Part shown: positions 50,198 through 62,530 of the stretch, one piece after another
Position numbering within the stretch: the first letter of the stretch is position 1
Layout of the letters: every line of letters starts with the position of its first letter
DNA from: Alentia gelatinosa
Taxonomy: Eukaryota > Annelida > Polychaeta > Phyllodocida > Polynoidae
Reading direction: 5' to 3'
DNA: 64,000 bases
Assembly: GCA_950022655.1 (NCBI GenBank)
Contig: OX465581.1
Location: 104,763,125 to 104,827,124, forward strand
Position numbers and translations under genes: made by a program
Notes under the pieces: generated by a model
What the model was told of the DNA's origin: nothing
Database searches by the model: none
The model's input: the letters and a program-made list of their open reading frames with translations, nothing else

Positions 50198-50500
50198 GCG
50201 CCATGCCATCCTATCATGCGCCATGCCATCCTACCTTATATGGACTACCGTGATATACTATATGGAGCCGGGCATATACATATGATAGAAACAATGCAAC
50301 GATTACAAATCAGATGTACAAAATGTAGTCAAATGTGGACAGTAGTCAGAAAATTACATGTTGAATCTAACCTAACATTATTAAAAGATCTATGTTTGCA
50401 CTACGTTAATCATAATGGGTGGGATTTTCAAAACCTGCTAAATTACCCAAAACAGGGTTATTTAAGGCTGATGTTGTATAAACATATCTCATCTATGTAA
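50198..50500 (+). pseudogene. LINE reverse-transcriptase thumb fragment
   Basis: Begins with a 20-bp tandem duplication (CATGCGCCATGCCATCCTAT type, 50198-50236), then reads LPYMDYRDILYGAG..IETMQRLQIRCTK and later ESNLTLLKDL. This corresponds to the region just after the RT palm in Jockey/CR1-like LINEs, where LPYxDYxDxLY and LQxxQNR are conserved. No palm or catalytic residues remain. It is likely part of the same family as the nearby fragments. Confidence 0.65.
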
Positions 50501-51782
50501 AAGTGGCATTTTTGGTGTATCTTTTGATGGTCTTTAATTCCAATAAAGGGTTTTGTATAGCTCTGAAGAATATTTCCTTCCGGAAATCAACAAAAACAGT
50601 GTTTTTCATGATTTTCAGTTTGTTTTCAAAGTCTATGAGGCAGAATGTTGCGCCAATTGTTTTTATTAACGCATTTAAAGCATATGTCATGCAAAGTGTA
50701 GACAATATAGTTTTGAAAATTGGTAAAAGTTTGAAAAAATATCAAAATGGTCAAAACTATCCAGGACCTTTAAATTTTCCAACAGAGAGACCTATAGAGT
50801 ATGTTGTCTGACACTCCAATTTTGGGAGCATAATACTAATGAGATATCCAATGAGAAATTACTTTTCCTTTATTGTGAGACATTGACCAAAATCCCTACT
50901 GTGATACCTGAAAGTTTGAATACAATGGGATTATACATTCTGATATTAAAACATTGTGATTCCATGATGATATTTTTTTTTAAAATGGGCTGTTGGATAA
51001 CACACCTGTTAAAAGATGCATATAAGAAATAATAATCATAATAGAATAACAAATACCCCTGTATATGTTAAGTATTCCTACCACTTATATATACCCAGTT
51101 TACTTTTTTCCTAAATAAAAAAATGTACTTCTTGTGGTTAAAAAACTGAAGACGTGTTGTCTGACACCCCGCGGTGTCGGACAACACCCTCTGATATAAG
51201 TCATGAACTTGGGGTAGTTTCTTATCAATAATTGAGTGGTTTGCTTTAAAAAACGAAGATTTCTATCATTTGATCAAGAATATGAAGGATTATAGCCACA
51301 AATATTATTTTGTCCATTGTTCTGAGTGATTTAAAAAACGTGTTGTCTGACACCCCTTGTGTTGTCCGACACCCCTGTGTTTTTGGTTTTTTTTGGTTTT
51401 TTTTAATTCTTTATTTTCATTGGGACAATCGTCAGCGGTTAGCTGGTATGATTGAGTCTCCCAACATTGGGAATTTACATCGGAGTTTCACCTTCTATAT
51501 ATATAACAAATTTTAGGGACCTGCATAAATAAAGGTCCACAGTGATTTCGCACTTAACAGTTCATATAAGTTAATGGTTATATAAGTCTTTTTGACGATT
51601 CTTATCCACAGTACAGTTGTGGTTTACTAGTTCTATGTTGATCAGAATATAGAGTGTACTTTGCTGACTCCAATAGCATCAGGTAGGGTCCAGTCTTTGT
51701 CAAATTAGATCATGGTTAGAAGGTCCGTAACAGGTGATTAACATCGAGATATGTCACAGGCTATATAATAGGATATTTGAAG
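50501..51782. repeat. AT-rich stretch with repeated GTGTTGTCTGACACC motifs and a hairpin
   Basis: The motif TGTTGTCTGACACYCC occurs at 50802-50817, 51155-51170 and 51341-51356, with a GTGTTGTCCGACACCCC variant at 51359-51375. At 51154-51187 it faces its own inverted copy, giving a 15-bp stem with one mismatch around a CCGC loop. The rest is AT-rich, probably remnant transposon DNA. No gene was supported. Confidence 0.6.
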
Positions 51783-52650
51783 TTATGCATATATGATAAT
51801 TGAAGGGTTGTTCGGCACCTTCCTAAACCGGTGGCCAGTTCTTAGATAAAGCCCATTTCTTTTGGTGTACCTTAACTGTTCATAGTCTTTAAGTTTTCTT
51901 ATCTCAGGGGAAAGACTATTCCATTCTTGAGCACCACGATACAATGTATTTTTTTTATAATGTTCTAGTTTGGGTTTACAAGTCTTAAACACAGTGGCGC
52001 TTTGTTGTCTAGTTATATTTGGTGTGACTGTGCTTATTAGATCTTGGTTGTCCTGTTTAGTATACATATAATTCCTAATGTGGGCTAGTCGCCTAGCTTT
52101 TAAGTTTGCCGTTTTCGTGGTTTGGTGCAAGTTTATGACAGGAGTTTGATTATTATCATATAAGCACACTCAGAGAAAACGATTTTGTATATTTTGGAGT
52201 TTTCTTAGCAGAGTAATAGAGGCACAGTCATATAATATATCCCCATAGTCTGCATACGGTAACACCATGGTTTTGTACAACATTGTAGCTGACTTAGTAT
52301 CAATGTAGTGACAAATTTTAGACAGTAGATATGATTTGTGAGATACCATCTTTATGACATTTGATAAATGTTTGTTCATGTTCAGGTTTGGATCTAAATG
52401 TATGCCTAAATATTTGAAATGGTGTACCCTGTCGAGTACTGAGTCGTGTACCTTTAATCTAGTGATAGGACATTTCTTCAGTTGCTGATTGGTGCCAAAA
52501 ACCATAAATTTGGGGTTTTTTTCATTGATAGTTATCTTATTAACAGAGCACCAATTTACAACTTTGTCAAGTCCCACCTGAACATGATCTACTATTTCGT
52601 TGATATCTTTTCCGGAGCCATAAACCACCGAGTTGTGGCCCAACACCTAA
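51783..52650 (-). pseudogene. LINE reverse-transcriptase C-terminal half (interrupted)
   Basis: The minus-strand frame starts at the palm active-site block. Where YADD should stand, the sequence reads VLGHNSVVYGSGK, so both catalytic Asp residues are lost, and a TAG precedes it. It continues with FKYLGIHLDPNLNMNKHL, LPYADYGDILYD and LQNIQNRFL, then a TGA (52172-52170). The frame resumes unbroken with ARRLAHIRNYMY and NTLYRGAQEWNSLSPEIRKL to the stop at 51783. This is the usual thumb and C-terminal tail of Jockey/CR1-like LINEs. It is 5'-truncated and dead. Confidence 0.85.
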
Positions 52651-53188
52651 ATATGCTCATAGCTTTTGTTTCATATCTAATATGTGATAGAGGTGTTTTG
52701 GGTCAAATATAAAATATGTCACCATATAATATCAGATTTTCTGAAATCATAACCTTTTATAATGTTTCTTGAAATTTTAAATATTTTAGGGGGGTGGACA
52801 ACATGCAGTATTTTACACAATTTCAAAAGGCTCTCAAATCTGAACCATTTGTCTGATTTTGTTGGAATAATGTTTTTCTGGAAGGTACTTGGTAGGAGAC
52901 TAATATGAAATATAAAAAGAAGTATTATTCTAAAATTATTTTTTTAGTGTCTGATCCCAGGAAGAACGCGTAATATAGCAGGTCTCAAACATCCGACCCT
53001 AATACAGAAAACCTCTAGTCCACCATATGTTTGATAGGCTTGTATTGGCGATTTGGGTTTACATTGAACAGATAAACAGTTAATTTACTTATGTTTCGGC
53101 GTTCTGGGTCTTCTTCAGGGTTTCTATAAAAAAAAGATAGAAGGGCTATAAACCTTAAATGTCCCCTATAAAGGAACTCATTGAATCT
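52651..53188. other. AT-rich transposon-remnant DNA
   Basis: No coding sequence. On the minus strand CTGAAGAAGACCCAG followed by CGCCGAAACAT (53118-53091) resembles a motif common near the termini of Penelope-like elements. The match is short. Confidence 0.35.
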
Positions 53189-53372
53189 ATTGAATATTGA
53201 AGAACCTACCAGAGCCGCAATGGCACCGATATTGGTAGTATTCAGACCAAATTGTAGAGCTTTTACAAAATCTGTTCCTTATACTACTGCTACAGCCTGG
53301 AACGATCAGTCACACTATGTACGAAATATACCAAACTGTGACGAATTCATAACCTATATAAAGAATTTATAA
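53189..53372 (+). pseudogene. LINE reverse-transcriptase C-terminal tail fragment
   Basis: The frame reads TRAAMAPILVVFRPNC..TKSVPYTTATAWND...VRNIPNCDEFITYIKNL and stops at 53370-53372. This is the C-terminal tail of Jockey/CR1-like LINE ORF2 proteins, where a WNxLP-type block precedes the stop. It lies in the same orientation as the thumb fragment at 50.2 kb and could be the other end of that copy, split by later insertions. Confidence 0.6.
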
Positions 53373-53635
53373 ACTGTCAAAGATACCGATACTGTAAACT
53401 GAACCGAATTTCCTACCTTTGTGATAGAGAAATTATCTTTTATGTGAGGCCTGATACAACTTGTTATATTTTATATGAAGCCTGGGTATACCGAAACTAG
53501 TTTTGGATGGGTAATCAAAAACAACCCTACATGAGGTTGATCCCTTTCCACTTTGTTGCTAGCACAGCAGACAATGTCTCAAATGAATGCATGAAATAGT
53601 TGTTGCTATCAATAATGAAACTTAAACAAAAAAAA

Positions 53636-54005
53636 AGCCTCATCATCAACCTCTGACCTATCCTCCTCACACTAAGACACATTCACCGTCAACCTCGACC
53701 TTAACCTAAGTCACACACTGAATATTATAGCCTCAACCCCACCCTAAACTTGCGATACATCTTCACTCTCGTACTCAGACACGCCTTCACCATCAACATA
53801 ACCATTAACCTGAGACATGTCTTCAACCTTCACCTTCAACCTCACTCTCAGACACTTTCTCCCCTTCAACCTCAGACTCATACTCACTTCCAACATTTCC
53901 CTCAACCTCAGACACATTAACACCCTCAAAGTAACCCTTAACTTGAACCCAAACCTCAGACATGTCCTCACTCTTAAACACACCTTCACTCACCCTCATA
54001 CCTGA
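53636..54005. repeat. Degenerate CAACCTCAGACAC-type minisatellite
   Basis: The plus strand repeats variants of CTCAACCTCAGACACAT and CTTCACC at irregular 30-40 bp spacing, with strong C/A bias. Frames here on either strand are repeat translations. Confidence 0.6.
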
Positions 54006-54110
54006 TTCCTAAATTGGTATATGATATGAGGGGTATTTTGTTGATTGTTATGTTTTGCTTTGTGATTTCAGATTGTGTCTATCATGTTCATTCATCGTTT
54101 GTAAGTATGT

Positions 54111-54482
54111 TTAACCCTTTAAGAAAGGCCACTTGTGGCAGAGCTGTCACCATAAGGACGGGTCCTAGTGATTGTGTATATCCCTAAAGGACGAAGACAT
54201 TTTGCATAAAGTCCTAATTTGATGTTCCATCACGTGATATTATTGGTAATTAATAATATTTCACTCATTTTAGCTTACTAATATTACTTTTGATATCATA
54301 CCTACATTTTCTGAAGATTTCATGTATATTGATAAATTATTTCCTTGTCAAAAACGATTTTAAAGGTTTAAGTGAAATGATGCCTTGAGGCATCATTCGG
54401 CCTGGGCCGGTTGATGCCTCAAGGCATCATTCGGCCTGGGCTGGTTGATGCCTCAAGGCATCATTCGTCCTTAAAGGGTTAA
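54111..54482. mobile_element. piggyBac-type MITE with TTAA target duplication
   Basis: TTAA (54111-54114) is followed by CCCTTTAAGA. The other end reads CCTTAAAGGG then TTAA (54479-54482). The terminal repeats match at 9 of 10 positions, and the CCC start plus TTAA duplication are the signature of piggyBac elements. The 364-bp body has no ORF. Near the right end, about two and a half copies of a 34-bp unit (54378-54467) each carry the palindrome TGATGCCT..AGGCATCA. Confidence 0.8.
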
Positions 54483-56864
54483 GATCATGAAACTAGTGGC
54501 AAGATACTGAGCTAAGGGTTAGAGAGAACAAAACATTTGAGTCCAGCCGAGGAGGTTGAGCTGCCAAAATAAAAAAAAAGCTCAAGGTCTAAAAATCTGG
54601 AAAATGGAAAAAACGATCTAATGTGAGACCATATTGTTGACAGAAAACGTGTTTTATATGGTTGGGCGACTGATGGAACATGCTAGAGTCAAAGAGGTTG
54701 TAGCAGTGGGACATGGCCTTGTAGCAACCAAATTGCCGTTGCATCTCACTTGGGGATATACAACACTGGGGATGGGCCCATATTGATTTACATAATGATC
54801 GACTTGCAATCAGTTGTAAGACAGCAGGGTTTTAAGGCATGTAATGAACTGTCGTGGTTGTCATACATATTTACTGAGTACATTCACAATCTAATACTCG
54901 ATGTATAGAATACACTCCTGCTAAACTATGCGTTATTACAATCAGTCATATTATAGTGCTGTACATTCGGCTGCTGATATTCATATTCTTTTCTCGGTTC
55001 CATCTTTAAGGTAGACATCTATCCTTTCTATATTTACACTAGCATTCGTTCAAAGCTGACTGCATAACGATCAACAAAGTACCAAAGAATGCTAAATGAC
55101 AGGTTGATATTGACGAGCCTCTGGATCGAAGGGCCGGTCGGCCTCCTAAGTGGCTGTGTTGACCGCCAGTGTCGTGCCTCCAGTCAACGTCCCCCTGCGA
55201 GCGGAAGACAGTCCAGCCTTTCATTGTGGTATTGAGAGAAAAAAACATGTGACTTGGATTCATTCTTCACTGCGGGAAAACGTTGATGATGTTAACAATA
55301 TATGGCGGGATCCATGACTGCAGGGGTGTAGTCTCCTTGTGTGGGACTCCATCATCAAAGCTCCATGCCCCAAGTTCAGCCCGGCTCGCACAGGTCACTA
55401 AAGGTTACCGCTTCGTCCGGCAGCAAACCTCAGCGAATATCATTGAATCCGTTAACAGAGGAAAAGTCCAGGACTAATAGTTGGCCTCAAAGACAAGGGC
55501 CTCGGCCTTTAGGCCTCGCGGCCAAGCGAAAAGCCGCCCAATTCCTTCCATAGATCACAACCCAGGTCCGACCGTCGACAGGTGGCGCCACCGGGGTGTA
55601 GGTCGCATGACCTCGTTATTCAAGCAAACCTGGCGACGTCGCGAGGAGTCGAGACTTCAAAAGGCCGGGGTTGATGAATGTCGAGCGATGGCATGTTTTC
55701 ATCAGGCCCGCCGGCTGATCACTTCTTCCGGCTGCCCGCACCCGCACGTTATATAATTCACCGCATTATTTCTATTAAGCCAAACAAGGGGAGGAGTCCA
55801 AAGGCGGGGCCGGGACCCCGCCGAGGTGCGCCCCGGAGCAGCAATCGCCGCTGCCTTACCTTTGGCCCCTGGCGGACCTCCGGGTTCAGGCAATCTGCGG
55901 CCGGCGAGCGGGGCAGCAGCCAGCCACCGAGATGAAAGCGAACGACTCGATAGGAGAACAATGATGATGATGGCTGCTGCCACGTGATGGTCATAGTTAG
56001 ATATCAGTGAATGGACACGGCCCGCCGCCCCCTCCCCCATGCTCCCCGCCCCGTTCCCCGTCCTCGTCTCCTGGTCGCGGCCGGACCCATCCGGGCGCCG
56101 CTCCCATGTCAGGGTCATATATATGTATGAATTTACTTACCGTAGTATAGTCGAGGTTCGCCGGGTGTTTGTTTTGTGTGTGTTCATTTTTGATCGATCA
56201 GGCATCCATCTAGAAAGTTGCTATTCACTAGAAACTTTATTGAAAACAGCTACGTAAAGTGTAATATAGACATTAAATATATCGTTTAAATGGGGACTGG
56301 GACTGTTGCCCCTGCTTAAGATCAATTGTGTTAGATCGTGGCAGCCCTATGCTCGACCGTCATCAACATCCACCGAATAGCTGTCAATCTTGCTTTGTTT
56401 AATTCCATTCTTTGTTGCACAGAGGAGCGAATATATATTCATGTATACATATATATATATATTATTATATATGTTAATATATAAATATAAATACCGAATG
56501 GAATGTCTCATATTATTCACCTCGGATATCTCCTACTTCCGTCGTCTAGGCGGTTGCTATTGTTAATGCTATAACTACGGTAATAATTCCTAACGCGTGG
56601 CGGTGAGCAGCTCTCAACCGTTATTTACTCACTCTTCATCTGCTCACCGACCGCGACACATGTATTTTTCCTCACTGAGGTGGGAAATTTTAAATTTTAA
56701 ATTTTGGGGTTTAGCCCAACTGTTTGTATCGTATTGTGGCAGGTTTATGAGTTTTATAGGCTACTCGTTGTATTTTTACTTGAATAAAGCCTGTATTTGT
56801 TAATTATGTAATTGATTCCACCAACTACTGCCTTGTCTCACTTCATTATGTAAAGAGGTCAATA
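54483..56864. other. Intergenic stretch, GC-rich at 55.3-56.1 kb
   Basis: AT-rich DNA, then a CpG-rich patch at about 55300-56120 with overlapping frames on both strands (longest 138 codons, minus), and AT-rich DNA again. No domain or splice support. Confidence 0.35.
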
Positions 56865-56873
56865 TTATATATA

Positions 56874-56949
<76 letters not shown>
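56865..56949. repeat. (TA)n microsatellite
   Basis: Nearly pure TA run, longest at about 56880-56949. Confidence 0.95.
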
Positions 56950-56958
<9 letters not shown>

Positions 56959-59800
56959 ATATTCAAGTATATATCGCCATGCTTTAGTTTCATGCTTCAC
57001 TGTCAAGTTCAAGCCAAGGGCGACAGGGGTAAGGGTGAATAAATGTAGAAGGTGCATTTTACCTTTCGGTTTAGATACATATGCACCCCTTACTACGCCA
57101 AGGTACATATGCTTTGTGACTGAAATATATAATGAATTATTTATACATGTGCATGCATACATTGCAAAAGTATGACCATATATGCGCATGCTTACCACAC
57201 AAGTGACTGATGAGCACTATGCACTTGATTAGCACATTCGGCCCACCACCTCCAGGTTGGCTGCGAAGGAGGCCCCCTGCCGGATCTCAGCCGGATCCGA
57301 TTCAATCCGGGATGCCAGGAGCGACCTGGGAACACCCCTCCTCTCCCAGATCCTGCTCGCTGCTTAATGGCGCCACCATCGATCGTGTCACCGTAGTGGA
57401 GACACTACGAGCTTCTACAATATAAAGCCGGTGATATTTTACACCGCTTCGATTGTCGTGACTCTTCAGTTAATGCAGTGTTCGGCCCCGGGATACTGAG
57501 CCCTACCAGGTAGCAGCCCTCCACTGACAAGGGTTGGGTGGATTATGTTTTGTTGTTGCAGGCAGCACGGTGTTAACGTTACCACAGGCCCACTCCGGCT
57601 TTCTTTGATTCTCCGTGCAATATCTACAACTCTATTGGTTCTCGAATTTTCTCGTTTTTCTTCGCCGCCAGCGGAAAGTGCATTAGCGCGACGCCGGAGG
57701 AGCGTGAACCGAGAGATGTCGTGATGGAATGATTTTACGTCGCTTGCATTGATGCGATTGTGGTCTTTATAGAAGGAACAGTCCCATTGGGGCCGGCGCG
57801 GATTCTAAAGACGTCCCCGGGCCATCACAGCCCTTGCTCTTTTAACCAATATACACAGTTATAGGACTTGTAACCAAAGAGCATGTTGATATTCATTGCC
57901 ATGTTTATTCTTCTCTTACGCTTATGTTATAAAGAAAGTTCCTTTAGAAAGTTAACCATCTCAAAAGACAAACTTTTAAGATACAACCGGAACGCAGTGT
58001 GTATATAACCTTACTTTGTTACATTTTATTTCATTTTCAACAAAGTTCGATGTGCCAGTGAAAGACTGGAATAAGCAATCATACCGGCTCCCCACCGAAG
58101 TCTGTTTCAGAGAAAAAAGACAATCGAAAACTGCGACCAACACTGGATTTTAAAGATGGAAAGGGATAGTAATAATATGGCATCAGATTCTATTGTGTGT
58201 AAGTAATGTTCAAAATAATAACGACTAGATCTACCAGCTGCCATCAGAATGAGGATTATTCATATTACAACATACAAAAAAGGATACACGTTATGTGTCA
58301 TTGAATAGGGTTTCCATAGGAGTTCAGGGACATATTGCTGAAAACGGGTATAGTGTTTTACCTTATAAATGAACTATGCATTACGTGATGTACTAAACGT
58401 TCATTAAAACTTTTAATCGACACAGCTTTAGAAACGACATTTGAGACCACAGCTTCCAAATAGCGATGCTGCATGTGCTGTAACGGGTAATTGCGTGGTA
58501 AGTGTAACCAAATAAAAAGCCGTCTGCGTGTTGAGGCGAGCAGACGACATTTTGGGGGACGAGTGCCGTTCCCGCGCTTTTTAACCCGCGCCACCCGTGA
58601 TCAGTATCTCCCATGAGAATGAGTGGATGGCGGGAACTGCTCCATTACCCATCACGTCATCATTTAATGTTTAATACACACAGGTAGGGTTCGCTTTCGT
58701 TGTTATCGTATTCACTTTTCTGCTTCCTTCTAAATACATAGTGCATCTAATGTCACTTTCCCGTCTTGTTCCGAAAAAAGGTTTGCTTGTGACCTTCAGA
58801 GCCGTTATACATTATATATATATATATATATATATATACATACATACATATACATATCATTAAGTACCGCGCAAAGTCTTTGTCCAATGCACCTGCTCGG
58901 AATATATTGCTCTCCTGCAACCCGTCAGTGCTAATCGGAACCGCTCACTGTGGTTCTTCCTACTGAGGGGTGGATCCAATACAGGTTTTTCCCTTCAACG
59001 CCACCTAACTGCGAGTTCTTCACTTTAGGCGTTCGCTCAGATGCTAGATAAGAATACATCTACTTGGAACGTAACAATATAGAAAATGAAAGAAACAGAG
59101 AGAGATGGGCATTTAGACATTTAGACAGAAAGAGATAGATACAGACAAACAGATTTACCCAGCGTTTACATTTAGACAATTACAGCTGGTGATATAGCAC
59201 AACCTGACTATTTTCAACCGTAAAATGCAAGAAATATTTTACTGTAAACACCAAGTGCATGGCGACTACAGATCGTCTGATTACATCAGATTGGCAGCAC
59301 CTGCCGATAATGTAGACCTCTAAACGGCCGATGACTATTTCAAGCCGGCTTGAATTCATTGTCTAGACTGCTAGCGATTCTGTAAAATCTCGGTCATGTT
59401 CTATGTTTTTATGAAAAGTTGTCTACTGTAAACGCTTGTTAGAGCGTGCTTGCACGCCCTATATACATTGCCTAAAGGTTAGAGTGGTCACATATACACT
59501 TCCACCTTGCTGCAAAAAAAATATCCCTTCAGTATCTGCATGCTATTCACTGTGGTATTGGGAAGGAGAAGGGTACCAGTATCTCAGGGTCTTAGAGGCA
59601 TGACCGGCTGACCATGACCAATCACTCAAGACTGAAATTCCTCAAGACCCACTAGGATGTTTGGATCCTAGATTCAGGCAGTTGACTGGGTGCAAGTGGG
59701 TTACAGGAAATTATCTATAGACTGAATGTGATCCAAACCTTTTGAGTGCTCATCTTTACGTCACCTATCTATATATCACTATGGCAGCAAAGAAATCATT
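56950..59800. other. Intergenic stretch, nothing recognised
   Basis: Includes a short (TA)n with (CATA)n at 58812-58856. A GC-richer patch with TATAAAG lies near 57420, but no gene start can be supported. Confidence 0.4.
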
Positions 59801-60815
59801 TTGAAATTTCAGCTTCAAACTCACCCTTAACCGATGTGTCACCCTCACTAATATTCCCACCATGTTCACATGAATTGTGCATGAGATTATCAGCTTTTAT
59901 TTAAACAGTAACGATGAGTATGTTATCTTTACATCGATCATTGTTATATGTCTCTGACAACAAAGACTTCAATTGAAATTGATTGTTTCAGCCTTAAACT
60001 CAAATTCAACCTTTTCTCACCCTCACTGATAGTCCGTCCCACCTTGCTCACATGAACTAAATATTAGATATTAGCCTTTAGAACGGTGACATGAATATGA
60101 TTACTTATCTTTACGTCGCCCATTTACGGAGGCAATGAAATAAATCGGAAATTTATAGTTTCAGCCTCAAACTCAGCCTCAGTTCACCTAAAAAAACTAG
60201 GATAAAAATAGAGAGAGCATGAACGGAGAAATACAGAAAATCACCAGTACCAAGAGGAATGAAAATTTGGTAGAAGCTGTCGAAAGAGACTCAATGCCTT
60301 GGGAAGAGGTTCAACCTTCAAAGCAAGAGTAAAAGCAAGAGTAAAAGCAAGAGTAAAAGTTGATGTACAAGAGTCTATTAACAATATGGAAAAACATCTC
60401 GGTACAGATGGGGATAAACTATACATTATTATTTTTGAGCGATCATTAGATCGAAGGATTGATGTTATCACTAACAGCTATTAATATAGTAAGATCGTAG
60501 GAATCAGAGTTTAATATTACCATTAATATGGCTTATTGTGTATGAGTATAATTATTCATATAGACGATGCTAATCCTGTTTCCCACTATGTCCTGTCTTG
60601 TCTCTCTTTGTCCTTATCATCTAAGTCATATCTGACTCCTACATGGAAGAACGCCTGAGGGCGAATGTATCTGTCGTAAATTGTGTTGATTAAATAAAAA
60701 AAAACATATACCTCACCCTCAGTGATAGACCCACACTGGTCATATCAAATAAAATTTCAAGGGTAATTTAAAGGATAATATCTCATATATGATTCATGTT
60801 TCCCGATATGAATAC

Positions 60816-60846
<31 letters not shown>

Positions 60847-61265
60847 TACTATGTATGTATGTATGTATGTATGTATGTATGTATGTATGTATGTATGTAT
60901 GTATACATGTATGTATGTAGGTTGAGGATGAGTTTGAGAATGAAACAATCAAATTTCAATTGAAATCTTTGTTCCCATAGTCATATATAAATTGGTGATG
61001 TAGCCATGTTAAAGGTTCATAACTAATATTCACTTTATTAGAACAGGGTGATGGTGAGTTTGAGACTGAAACAATCAAACTCCAATTTAAACTTTTGTTA
61101 CCATTGACGTGTGTAAATGGGCAACGTAAATATGAATACCTATCGTTACGTCGCCGATTTAAACCTTAATATCTCGTATTCAATTTATGTGAACAGATTG
61201 GGACCATCAGTGAGGGTGAGACATAGTTTGATGGTGAGTTTGAGGCTGAAACCATCAAATTAACC
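59801..61265. repeat. Roughly 180-bp repeat units that switch orientation around a (GTAT)n tract
   Basis: Plus-orientation units share TTTCAGCYTYAAACTCA, CTCACCCTCACTRATA and TTTACRTCG blocks, near 59806, 59988 and 60167, plus a partial near 60708. Minus-orientation units (GAGTTTGARRCTGAAACVATCAAA) lie near 60928, 61050 and 61230. The (GTAT)n tract (60819-60917) sits at the switch. A 12-bp unit (CAAGAGTAAAAG) repeats three times near 60323-60358 inside the array. Confidence 0.65.
60819..60917. repeat. (GTAT)n microsatellite
   Basis: About 24 tetranucleotide units with one interruption near 60846. Confidence 0.95.
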
Positions 61266-62530
61266 AACTAATGTTTTCATGCAAGAATTTTGTACTAATA
61301 CTACTTAGGTAAAAGAACTAATAAGCAGTGTAAGTAATAACAAGAGCTCTGGGATACTACATGTATCGACTAGAGCACTTAAGGACTGTATGTTTGTCTT
61401 AATCAATGAATTCACATATCTTTACAACTGTTCATTACAGACTGGCTCAATCCCGGTAGATTGGAAGACAGGGTACATTACTCCCATTCCAAAAGCTGGA
61501 GACATCAGTAATGTAAATAACTGGTGCCGAATAACTAATTTGAACTTGCCTAACAAGATATTGGAAAAAATTGTGCACAAAGGTATTTATAACTATGTTA
61601 ATGACCTGGGCCTGTTGAATGATGAACAGTTTGGCTTTCGCCCCAACAGGGGTACTGCCGATGCCTTGTATAGATTCTGTGAGGACCTATATAAGGCTTG
61701 TGACAAAGCTTGTGCAACCGCAGTATGTTATTTTGATGTCAGAAAAGTGTTTGACTGCGTACCGCACAATCTATTGATGGCCAAGTTGAGGGCCCATTAC
61801 CGAATCCCTGAAAATGTACTGTTGTGGGTAACAAATTACCTACACGACAGGAAGCAACTGACAAGGGTCAATGGTGTTACCTCTAGCGCTGCTAGGGTCT
61901 GTTTTGGTGTTCCACAGGGTCCAGTGCTGTGCCCACTCTTGTTCATCCTCTATATTAACGACATGTGTAATGAATTGACTAATGTCACATTTATACAGTA
62001 CGCAGACTATTTGGTGGTCTACGCCTCTGACATGAATGAAATTGCTGCCTCTGCTAGATGTTAATGGCTACAAAGTGTCATTAACCAAATCAGTATCTGG
62101 AGTAACGCTAATGCAATGACCATCAACCTTAGCAAAACAATGACCACTTGGTACAGTACTAGACCTTGATCAAAAAGGCTAACATGCAACAATAAAATAC
62201 TCCCCCACTGTACCTCCTGTAAGTATCTAGGAGTCAAGCTGGACTCCTCACTCAACCTGGACGAACACATGCGTGCTGTTCAAAAGACCACCGATGCCCG
62301 ACTCTATAAGTTGAGTAAACTGAGAAATAAGATCTCTAAGAATGTAGCTAAGTTAGTGTATATCTCCACCATCAGGCCGGTCATGGAGTATGCCTGTTTT
62401 CTTTATGATGGGGCAAGCTCGACACAGTTAACTAAGCTCCAAAGGCTTCAAAACAGAGGTTTGCGGCTAGTACAGTCGGTATAAGTCAGAGAGTGTAGCA
62501 CCAAAGCACTGTATACTGCCTGCCAGGTTG
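61265..62530 (+). pseudogene. Dead LINE reverse transcriptase
   Basis: One frame holds the RT domain with four stops: TAG 61309, TAA 62062, TGA 62167 and TAA 62482. Blocks in order are NNKSSGILHVS, PVDWKTGYITPIPKAGD, EQFGFRPNRGTADA, YFDVRKVFDCVPH, FGVPQGPVLCPLLFILYIND and QYADYLVVYASD. The active-site YADD has become YADY, so a catalytic Asp is lost. SCKYLGVKLD and RPVMEYACFLYDG follow. The C-terminal tail breaks off near 62530, where the DIRS-like element starts. It resembles the LINE at 1-1345 in motif wording (NEHQYGFRPHRGTADA there). Confidence 0.9.

Noticed and set aside
53091..53118. Hammerhead ribozyme core
   Set aside because: CTGAAGA and CGAAAC are present on the minus strand, but the closing stem II pair and flanking stems I and III are not seen.
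55702..56118. 138-codon frame, minus strand
   Set aside because: CpG-rich background with overlapping frames on the other strand and no motif.
60299..60484. 61-codon frame with ARVKARVKARVKV repeats
   Set aside because: The basic repeat comes from a 12-bp tandem repeat inside the inverted repeat array. No homology, so not called as a gene.
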